The position numbers and the translations under genes were made by a program. Below the pieces are notes generated by a model, which searched no databases, had not been told where the DNA came from, and saw only the letters and a program-made list of their open reading frames with translations. Below are positions 1 to 64,000 of a stretch of 64,000 nt of DNA, one piece after another. Source of the stretch: Trematomus loennbergii (taxonomy: Eukaryota; Chordata; Actinopteri; Perciformes; Nototheniidae); contig JAAOOA010000193.1 in NCBI GenBank assembly GCA_012861695.1, positions 874,271 through 938,270 on the forward strand. Reading direction: 5' to 3'. Position 1 is the stretch's first letter, and the number at the start of each line of letters is the position of its first letter.

Positions 1-165
1 CAATATTAGTTTACTATTAATTTAATATCAATACATACATTTGAGTTAGCTCTCTGATAATTATCACATTATTATTGATGGCAGTTATTTCCATAGTAAC
101 ATGCAGGGATGGGAATGAAACATCTCAGAGGAACAGAGGCTGGGGATATGGAGATGAGCCCTGAG

Positions 166-259
166 AGTGTGTGTGTGTGTGTGTGTGTGTCAGTGTGTGT
201 GTCAGTGTCAGTGTGTGTGTCAGTGTGTGTGTGTGTGTGTGTTGTGTGTGTGTGTGTGT
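166..259. repeat. interrupted (TG)n microsatellite
   Basis: TG tract with several CAGTG interruptions, which suggests an old, stabilised repeat. A short CA run follows at about 402-426. Confidence 0.95.
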
Positions 260-656
260 CCTCTCTCGTCTCTCTGTGAAGTCGGCCGACTAACAAACCA
301 ATTTGTTTGTTTGCTGATGTCGCCGGGCAGCGTGTTTGGGCAGGTTGGACTGTACCATCTTAGGGGAGAAGGGGGGGGTGGCACACTTGTGGTTTCTAGT
401 CACACACACACGCACACGCACACACACTGAAAAGTAGTTCCTTCCTTCACTAAAAGAACAGAGTAAATGGTGATGTAATTGCAAACCAATCCTGCAAATA
501 TGATGAGTGTGTGTGTGCATGTGTGTTTCATCAACAAAGGCAGCATCAGTAAATGTCAGCAGGCACCTTCATTCCTTTTTCTTTGCAGAGGAGGTTGACC
601 TGCTCCTCTTTGAAACTAATAAGCTGCTTGTCTTAGTGTGTACGCGCTAATCGAGA

Positions 657-658
<2 letters not shown>

Positions 659-706
<48 letters not shown>

Positions 707-862
707 CCAATGGGGAATAAGCAACCGGTGTTTTCACACACTGAGCCGCGGGGAGGATCACAGAGGAGGACGGAGGCTCGTCTGAGAGGAGCATGAAGTG
801 GAGTTTGTCAGTTATTTTTTTTACTCCTGATGCCTGTTATGTTCGTTATGCTCGGTGAGTAA

Positions 863-901
<39 letters not shown>
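659..901. repeat. two (TG)n tracts
   Basis: Pure TG tracts at 659-700 and 865-901, separated by about 160 bases of unique sequence. Confidence 0.9.
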
Positions 902-907
<6 letters not shown>

Positions 908-2498
908 CTGATTATCTGGATCTAATTAGCCTAATTGGAGAAATGCTGCTCAGTTCTTTGGCTTCCCCCCGTTTGTTTTTCTCGATGATGGATGGAAGGA
1001 TTTAGCGTGGTTTAAAATATTTCAGCATTTTTAATTTAACTTTGGCATATTGTGAAAAGCTCCAAACTGATTGTTTTTAGAAAATATCAGTTACTAGGCG
1101 TTACTTACAGTAATAGCAATACATATTGTGGTGGTAGTAGCAGTGTGTAAAACATCATTCTGCAGATTGTGTTTATGACGCCGTGATTTGATCAGCTGAC
1201 AAACAATAATCAACATTAATGCGACAAAATGTTTAAACCCAATGAACTGACATATAGTATAATGTATATATATATCAGACAGTAAAGAGCTGGAGTTCAA
1301 ATAAGCAACTCAACATGTAAAAAAGGGAATTGTGTTTTTAATCATCAGTGTTTTTTAAGTATTTTCCTATCTTCATCTGGAATTATCCAAAAATACACAA
1401 TGCTCTAAGCCAGTTTGCATACTGAGTACTTTTGATACTTGTACACATGTGTTGCTTTAAAATGTATAAACTAGTAGTTTCTCGTTTAGTATTTTATTTG
1501 TAATTGTAAATTCTCTTTTCCACTTTTTAAAGTATTTGTATTTTAATGTCTTAACACACTTCTGCTTCTGTGACGAAACCATTTCCCAAATTGGGATTAA
1601 TTGTTAGGGATAGTAGCCAGAGTTGAAGTAGAAATTGTAGTATTTGTATACAAAGATTAGTTGCAAAAGTGACAGGGAAAGCAGTAGTACTTCTAACATC
1701 ATCAGCACTATTAGTCGTATTGAATTACAATCAGTTAAATGATGAAACACAGCTGATATTATTGTTTTAGCTTCTCCGACACGTTTCAGTCTGATGCACA
1801 CATCGTCTCTCTAATGAACTGCCGGCTCTGATGAAGCTCCACCGCTCGTTTCCTGTCGTTTCCTGCGCTCTGTGACGAGCCACTTTCCACTTTCTAAAGT
1901 TTTACTGCGGCTGAAGTTAGCTCCGTTTTTCCAGACGTGAGGGTCGTAAATCTGTGAAACTGAACTTACATTTATAATTGAGCGGGATGTGCCATGAGGA
2001 GAAACGGTTAAGCTCCTCGCTCACATTTTACGACGACCAGAGGAGTTATTTTAACACCTTCGGACGAGGAGGCTGCACTCAGTCTGGGTAGCATTTGTGT
2101 TTACTTCAGTCGTTCGTCTGTACATTTGGAAAGGAAACTGTTAGATTAGTAGAAAAAGACATCAACAAACCCTCTTAGCTTTGCTATCCAGGGGAAACGT
2201 CATAACTTTAAAATGTCCTCCTCTCAGGAGTCAAACACAAACACACATTTCTCAGCTCGACAAGCGCTATTTTCTTTTAAGTATATGAGTTTTTTGTCTT
2301 TCTGTGCATTGAGAATCGTCTAAGTGCAGGTAAAACCGAAAAACAATGAAATAAGATATGATAATAAACAAGATAAACCTTTACTAATCCTCGTAGGGCA
2401 ACAGGAACAAGATTGGAAAAGGATAATAAGAATACAAAATAAGGAATAGGGTAGTGAGTTTCTCTCCTGACTCAGCGTGTTGTTACTGTAAACACCTG

Positions 2499-2511
2499 GT
2501 GTGTGGTGTGT

Positions 2512-2591
<80 letters not shown>

Positions 2592-2692
2592 GTGTGTGTG
2601 TGTGTGTGTGCGTGTGTGTGTGTGTGTGCTGTGCGCGTGCTGCGCGCGCGCGCGCGCGCGCGTGTGCGTGTGCGCGTGTGTGTGTGTGTGTT
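2499..2692. repeat. compound (TG)n(CG)n(TG)n tract
   Basis: About 190 bases of mostly alternating purine-pyrimidine sequence with a CG core at about 2640-2662, flanked by TG on both sides. This is the strongest Z-DNA-like composition in the window. Confidence 0.95.
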
Positions 2693-3477
2693 TGTTTTCA
2701 GGTGTTTGTGTTCTCGGGGGAGTCCTTGGGCGTTTCCTCTCAGCTTAACTGAGCTGTGTGTGTGTGGCTTCATTGTGGTATATGTTATTTATGCAAATAT
2801 GTCACTAATAAATTCCAAATTTTTGCTAGTATAAAAGAAAAACCTCAAAAACCCTAAAATAAATGAAAATGCTTCAAAATAAATGGATAATTTGATTGTT
2901 TGGAAGTGGGGTAGTGAATCAAAACAACAAACAGTAGGGGTGTCCACATACTTACGGCTCTTTAACACGATTTTATCATTTACACAAAATAAATTGCTGT
3001 AAAAAGTGACGTTTGACGACTTATTACATCCTCTAGTTGTCATTTCCTCATCTGTTGCTACAGTCAGCAGTGTGAGTGCATGAAGGAGGGATTACACATG
3101 GACTACCCACAATGCTTCACTTCAAGGTGGAGGTTAAGAGCAGTGGTGCTGTATGTCTGTATAACTGTGAGGTATTTAATAATTCATAGGAAGATCATAG
3201 TGAGGTTATCCAGCCATCGTCAGGCTGCTGCACAAACTGAGTCACTTTGATTTGCTGAGTCAAGTTTGTTTGACTATATTGAAATTCTTTATCTTTAGGA
3301 TTGAAAGGCTTTACCGTCAACATGTTGTCGTTTTGTAGCAATGAGAATCTGAAGGCTGCTCCAATGATATACAATATATTTAAGATATACAAAGACAAAA
3401 GACATGAAATAGTGCATGTGACACAATGATGGAAGTAATAATGCAGGAATTAGAAGACCATTTACTTGTTGTATATT

Positions 3478-3994
3478 CAGGGTGTCCGTGGGGTCTTAAA
3501 AAGTATTACAAGTTGATAAATCAATAGCGAAAGTGAAGGCTATTAAAAAGTATTAAACGGCATTTTGTAGATAGTTTTCAATAAGTATATAAATTGTCCA
3601 AAGAGGTTGTATCTACAGTCTTCCTGAATGTAATCATTGCGTAGGTGTGTAGTGTGATTCTGTGTAGTTTATTTATGGCATCCCGTTGGGTTTGACGTCA
3701 TCTGAACAGGACATCGCGCGCTCACTGCTTGATAGCGCGCCAAGGTCCGTTTACGCCGGTTGTTAAACAACATCGTTATGGGGAAATGCAAGTCTGCGTC
3801 CAAATGGTTGGAAGATAAGGAGGAAGGACAATCAATACTGTATATAGTCAATGTGAGGTAAAGTGTGTCGCCAATGTAACCGGTTAGAAGTTGAAGTGGT
3901 GGTCTTATGAGGTCTTAAAATGCATGGAAAGGGTCTTAAAAAAGGTGTTTGTTGGTATTGGACGCACAAACTCAGTGTTGTTTGGACACCGTGT
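3478..3994. mobile_element. probable MITE with GTGTCC ends
   Basis: Starts AGGGTGTCCGTGGGGTCTTA and ends near TTGGACACCGTG, with repeated phrases GGTCTTAAAA and AGTATTA inside. The ends are only loosely inverted, so the boundaries are approximate. Confidence 0.5.
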
Positions 3995-4558
3995 GATTGT
4001 GCAGAAGTTAAAATGCTTTGTGTGCAAAAGTATTTGTCATTTCATGTGAATTACTGAACTGAAATGTTGATTTTGTGCAGGTGGTGATGAGTTCATGGTG
4101 CTGCATATGTGTCTTATACATCCTGTCCAGTTAAGACCATGTTCCTGCACTGTTGTTGATGGTTACATCTAGAGATAAACAGAACATTGCATCCTGCATC
4201 TTTTGGCTAATAAAATCATTTAAAACCTAATAGGATCAACTCAAATGTCAATTAAATATCCTCTGTCTGAAGATTTCTTTGGATGAAACAGACAAAGGAA
4301 GTCCTTCTGATTCAGCGTACTTATTTAGCACCCCCATTAGTTATTACTGCAGTGACAACTACTCTACCAGGGGTGCAAATATAAGACAAGACATCCAAAC
4401 ATAACATTCTTTACAATCCAGAATATCAGTTAAACCAAATTACATTAAAATAAGAGAAAGTAAGTAGATCTCTCACATTATTAAATCAAATAATCAATAG
4501 TTTTCTGCCAGTCTATTTAGAGGTTGTGTTCTTAATAACTAAAAAAACCTTCACAGAG

Positions 4559-4940
4559 TTAAAGGTGGGGTAGGTAATTTGGAGAAACCAGCTCGAGGGC
4601 GCTAGAATTTGAAAATACACAGCCGGAAAAAATCTGCCACTTCCTTACAGAGCCCCTCCTCCAACCACACGAAGCGCACATGACCAATGAGGGCACGAGA
4701 TAAGTTTGTGCACAGATGGAAGACTGACAGGCAGGTAGGCCATCCAGTTATTTTAGCCGGGCCAGCTAAAATGATTGGTCGTGCTTTTACAGTACTACGG
4801 CTTCACAGATGACATTTTTTATGGATTTTTGTCAAAGCACTTCAGATATTCATTGCTATCGGATGTTAAGAGCATTCCATGGAATATAACAAAAAGTGTA
4901 TCTCGAGCCGGTTTCTCAAACTTACCTACCCCACCTTTAA
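4559..4940. mobile_element. MITE with 19-bp terminal inverted repeats
   Basis: TTAAAGGTGGGGTAGGTAA at the left end is the perfect complement of the right end, and weaker pairing continues inward (GAGAAACC/GGTTTCTC). A second copy lies at 41455-41822. Confidence 0.85.
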
Positions 4941-5128
4941 TCTTGTAGTTTTCTGTACGCTATGTCCTCATAAGCTTAACTGACTCCCTGTCTCACTGAT
5001 TGACAGTTTGATTGACAGCCTGTCTCACTCTCTGATTGGACGGAGATGTTAACACACAGCTGTTACAGAATCTCACAGGAAATCTCTCTGAGCGACACGT
5101 TCATTTCACTCTACGTCCCTGATAACAT

Positions 5129-5369
<241 letters not shown>

Positions 5370-5523
5370 ACTGTTTGTGTATGTCACTGTAAGAAGTTAT
5401 TGTTGAAGACAGGGTCAGCCCCCCTCGTTTATCCTTTTTCAAACTAAAACATTTGCCAGTTCCTCTCTGCAGGTAGTTAGCTCCCCACCAGAGATGCTAA
5501 TTATTGCCATGTGCTTAGCCTTC

Positions 5524-5528
5524 ACACT

Positions 5529-5600
<72 letters not shown>
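5524..5600. repeat. (CA)n microsatellite
   Basis: CA tract in opposite phase to the TG tract 155 bases upstream, so the pair could fold back on each other. Confidence 0.95.
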
Positions 5601-5602
<2 letters not shown>

Positions 5603-6620
5603 CTGTCACCGTGACGTCCGTGCTCACATGTTTCTGAGTTTAAGAAGGATTTGTCAAGTCAACGGCTTTTTTTTCTCCGCGTTTGACAAATCCGCTGAGT
5701 CACTGAGTTTCTTTACTGAGTCATCCTCCAGTCAGAGAAATATCCTGGTTTATTTCAGAGTTTACGAGTCCTGGTCTTAAGTTTCAGCTACAGTTGGCCC
5801 AACAGTTATCTCAAAAGCATATTGAGTGTTTGAGAACGTATTTGTACTTGTTTTATGAGAGAATATCTGCCATTTTTTTTTGTTGAGCACGTCATTCGTT
5901 CGCTTTGAAAAATCAAACGTTACACTGCAAAATAAAATATTTAAAAACTACTGCAAATGTGTTAGCGATTTGATATTCTGATAGGAAATTAAGCGCTTCA
6001 TGACAAACTAGTACCTGTGGTGGGCAGCACATGGCGATCACTGTTACACTAGTTTCTTTTTTATAATTAGGTTTTATTTTTGCAATCCAGCCTGCCTCAA
6101 ATTGATATAAAGAATAAATATGTTTTTTATTTACATTTAATCAGATAACATCATTAACAGTCATCTCAGTTAGGAATAAGAAAAAGTGCATTTTTAATGA
6201 CCTATTTTAATTTACTTTGTATCTATATTTCCGCACTCCTAAGCTACTCTTTCATCAACAATCTTTATGGATTTTCTCTTCCTTTGGTCTCCTCCTCTTC
6301 CTCATCTACATTTCTTCCATTCTCCCTTGTGTTGTGTTCGAAAGCTGTTACCGTTCATGGTGTTCGCCGGTCAATTTTGACCCATGATTTATCTCAGTCC
6401 AAAACACACAAAAAATTACTATCATCCAATATTGTTTTAACTACATCATAACTAACTTATAATGCATTCATAACCGTACAATCCTGTTGTCATTTTATGT
6501 TATGACCCAAAACACATTACACCACATATTGCACATGTGCATGGTGTGTTCAGGTTCAAGTGTACATATTCTTTGAGAAAGGTCGAGTTCCCGTGGGGGG
6601 AGGGGGCAGAGGGAGGGGAT

Positions 6621-7047
6621 ATGGGCTCAGAACAGTCTCATAATACACACATGCACACAGAAGGATTCACACTTGTATTTCCGATCCACACTTGTGTTTT
6701 TCAATGCACACACAAATGTGTTCCGTTTCATATACATGTAAATAAAATCCAAATACAGAAAAAAGTTTTACATATGTATTTTTGATCCTCACATATTTGT
6801 TTTCCGTTTAAATCCCTGAACCTGCAAACACAAACCGCTTTCTGTGCATGGATCGCTGTGCATTCGTGTGTGGGTTTTTTGAGACTCCCCTGACGGTCAC
6901 CCGATTCGTACTTGTAATTTTTTCTATCTATAGCCAATCAGATGTCTCCTCAATTCTAAGCCAATCACATGAGCGCGCCCCCACGAGGGTAGATTTCTTG
7001 CGTTCATGACGTAGCGCTTCATGTACGCATTTTGCGCTGTCCGGAGC
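6621..7047 (+). repeat. left arm of long inverted repeat
   Basis: Reverse complement of 7635-8086 with small indels. Shared phrases are GAGCGCGCCCCCACGAGGGT and GACGGTCACCCGATTCGTAC. Both arms translate to nearly the same stop-free peptide (read outward), which only reflects their identity. Confidence 0.92.
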
Positions 7048-7634
7048 TGACAGGTCCATGCAGCGCAATCAAGCCTTATATCATTAGTACATTGCCACTT
7101 TCCGAACCATTAATGAATGCTTGTGTACATAAAAACGGCAGGCAAAACTGTTTTAAATGTGTGTTTCCTGTATGGCGAATACAGCTGCTTTATTTATGTC
7201 TGTATGAAGTTGTTGTGAGTGTGGAGGGAGCAGCTACAGGTTAGCTTAGCCTAATCGATCACTGCACTACGAAGCCAGTGCTAGACAGTGAACTGTCAAC
7301 GGGGGGAGCCCCGCCGGTCATTATCGGCCGATATTCACTCTTAATAGTTTGATCGGTGCTCTCTATAAAGGCAGATCAGGAGAGCTGGATCTGATCGAGA
7401 TGGACATAAACGCGAGTGAAGTTTTAGCGAGCTGCATGAGAAACTGACGGGCTGTCAGGAGAGAGGGAGGGAGAGAGGAAAAGAGATGATCCTTACTCCC
7501 ATGTTATTATCCGGTCATAGTCCGGTAATTACCTAACGGAAACTCTGCTACACAATTCTTATTTATATAATTGAAACATGACCGGTAAGTTTCAAATTTG
7601 TCCGGTAAAATTAAATTCTGTCCGCGGAAACCCT

Positions 7635-8086
7635 GCTCCGGACTACGCAAAATGCGTATATGAAGTGACATGAACGCAAGAAATCTACCCTCGTGGGGGC
7701 GCGCTCATGTGATTGGCTTAGAATTGAGGAGACATCTGATTGGCTATAGATAGAAAAAATTACAAGTACGAATCGGGTGACCGTCAGGGGAGACTCAAAA
7801 AACCCACACACGAATGCACAGCGATCCATGCACAGAAAGCGGTTTGTGTTTGCAGGTTCAGGGATTTAACGGAAAACAAATATGTGAGGATCAAAAATAC
7901 ATATGTAAAACTTTTTTCTGTATTTGGATTTTATTTACATGTATATGAAACGGAACACATTTGTGTGTACATTGAAAAACACAAGTGTGGATCCGGAAAT
8001 ACAAGTGGATCCTTTTGCGGATCATGGAATACAAGTGTGAATCCTTCTGTGTGCATGTGTGTATTATGAGACTGTTCTGAGCCCAT
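7635..8086 (-). repeat. right arm of long inverted repeat
   Basis: Pairs with 6621-7047. The outer end has an extra segment with repeated 'AATACAAGTG' phrases that is absent from the left arm. Confidence 0.92.
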
Positions 8087-9258
8087 AAGGGGAGACCAGG
8101 TGCATGTTGAGAAAAATGATTGTTACAGTGTATGAAGGGGGCGGGGGAGGGGTGTCTAAAGTCAAAGATGAATCTTGATTGGACCAAATTTGACCTCGAG
8201 TCACTCACAACAATTCTGCCGGGTCCCAGACCCGAACACCAAATTATACACTTTCAAAATCTGTTTTGTAGTGTTTATACAGCTGTTGTGGAGGATATCA
8301 TGAAGCCTTGTTCCGATTAAAAAAACTAGAGCGTAGTAATTATATAATTTTAACTTGAAACGGGTCACGGGAGACCCGAACACAACATAAGGGTTAACTC
8401 AACACCCTAACCCTAACTTTTGTATTAGTTTTGGCTTTTAAATTGAAAGAACATGCCTTCTCTCATCTCTTAAACTCCAATTCCCATGATGCATCAGTCT
8501 CGCTTTCAGCTCTCTTCCCTTGTTGCCTTATTTCACCCAGAAAGTCGTTGTTTTCCTTCACTTGGAGTTCAGGTTAAACTCATGACAAGTCAATCAGCTC
8601 TCAGCTGACATTCGCTGATTTTCCCAAACATTTCTAACTCTTTCTTAATTTAAAACCTTTGTAAATGTGACATACTCCTCCCGCCTGGCATCCCCCGGAG
8701 ATGAAAACGCCAGGATTCATTTCTGAAAGAGTCATTGGATTCAGATGTAGAAATCTGCTGACGGTGCTTCAGGTCGGCCTGATTTATGGCTTCACTTCTG
8801 GAGATCAGTCAGCAGGTGTTGTAAACTCTGAGAAAGGTGGACAATAAGTGCATCTGCAGCGCTTTGACCTCCAAATGAACGCACACACAAACATGTGCAC
8901 AAACTGCTCCATCTGGTCCTGGTTGAGTGGAAACAATGACTCAGCATAATGTGATCAGCTTCTGACTGTGTTATGATGTCTTAGGTTGCAGCTTTTTGTG
9001 GAATATAAACATCTCTCTGCAGCCTCATTGTTTCTCTGTCTTTTGTTATCACAGATTCATGCCTTCATTTTCTTCTGTACACTTTATAGCTTGGTTTTTG
9101 GTTTTAAAATCTTATATTAGCTTTGCAACTTTGCAGAAAAGCTTGATTTGACAACAGGGACATGGTTTATGCTGCACTGTGTCTTCACAGGAATCAATAC
9201 TGCTTTTATATTAAAGAATATGAAAAGTAAATCTCTCTCTCTCTGTTTCCCCTCACAG

Positions 9259-63782
<54,524 letters not shown>

Positions 63783-64000
63783 GTAAGAAATCAAACCAAT
63801 ACTGACTCATTTAAGATAATTGTTGAGTGTTTGAACGGATGAATTGTGTGTATCAAATGAAAATTAGAATAACGTTTCAAATCAAATATGTCATTAGTCG
63901 CCTTTAGCTTAGCGGTGGTGAGGGTAAGTCATGTGACCGTGCTATACAGTAGTTCCTTTATAGCCCAACATTAGCCTTCTTTAGCTTAGCGGTGGTGACG
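63783..64000 (+). other. start of dip2c intron 10
   Basis: Begins at the donor gtaaga of exon 10. From about 63895 it enters a third array of the 72-bp minisatellite, cut off by the window end. Confidence 0.75.
63895..64000. repeat. 72-bp minisatellite, array C3 (truncated by window end)
   Basis: At least 1.4 units of the same repeat (CCTTTAGCTTAGCGGTGGTG, GTCATGTGACCGTGC) in the same orientation. Confidence 0.93.

Larger units (their letters stand above)
6324..8393. mobile_element. composite fold-back DNA element
   Basis: The left end reads CCCTTGTGTTGTGTTCG and the right end CGAACACAACATAAGGG, followed by TTAA. The ends fit a piggyBac-like nonautonomous element (inference; a left TTAA is not seen). 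Inside are inverted arms at 6621-7047 and 7635-8086 with a spacer of about 590 bases. Confidence 0.6.

Noticed and set aside
7740..8069. 109-residue ORF repeated on both strands near 6.8 and 7.8 kb
   Set aside because: The two copies are the arms of an inverted repeat; the peptide has no known domain.

Overview
The window is vertebrate nuclear DNA, almost certainly from a teleost fish (inference: percomorph-like). The evidence is long GT-AG introns, very abundant (CA/TG)n microsatellites, tRNA-derived SINEs with teleost-type tails, many short DNA transposons with terminal inverted repeats, and an intronless TRIM16-like gene. I saw no bacterial, viral or CRISPR features.

Nearly everything belongs to one plus-strand gene, the ortholog of DIP2C (disco-interacting protein 2 homolog C). 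The window opens in intron 1 and closes in intron 10. Nine coding exons can be placed: 9259-9330, 21581-21691, 25837-25962, 32916-33254, 45290-45424, about 46588-46707, 47630-47826, 57865-57956 and 63672-63782. They encode most of the DMAP1-binding N-terminal region, the low-complexity linker, and the start of the first adenylate-forming (FAAL-like) domain. The exons inferred as 2 to 8 are all of the symmetric phase 1-1 class. Intron 2 holds a second gene in the same orientation: a single-exon TRIM16-like RING/B-box/coiled-coil/B30.2 E3 ligase at 14834-16520.

Both genes carry small lesions. Exon 8 of dip2c lacks one G in a G-run (47700-47703), which gives a stop in exon 9 at 57886-57888. Exon 7 has lost its normal splice acceptor next to a TG repeat. 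Exon 5 shows a conserved-looking peptide out of frame. The TRIM gene has one extra A in an A-run (15034-15040). Everything else in these genes looks conserved, so assembly indels are the leading explanation. Recent decay of a duplicate copy is the alternative.

The introns are dominated by repeats. Three minisatellite families have multiple arrays: a 57-bp unit (29.5-30.7 kb plus; 35.5-36.7 kb inverted; 59.1-62.1 kb plus, with a 912-bp higher-order period), a 37-bp unit inside two copies of one hAT-type element (21.8-23.0 and 52.9-54.7 kb), and a 72-bp unit (39.5-40.2, 56.4-57.6 and 63.9 kb to the window end) whose every copy contains an M-box-like palindrome. The 57-bp arrays form inverted pairs around exon 5 and around exons 6-9. 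Intron 1 also carries a fold-back element with arms of about 430 bp.

I did not find a new gene system. The points most worth following are the repeat architecture around the exons, the homopolymer lesions and the eroded splice acceptor.
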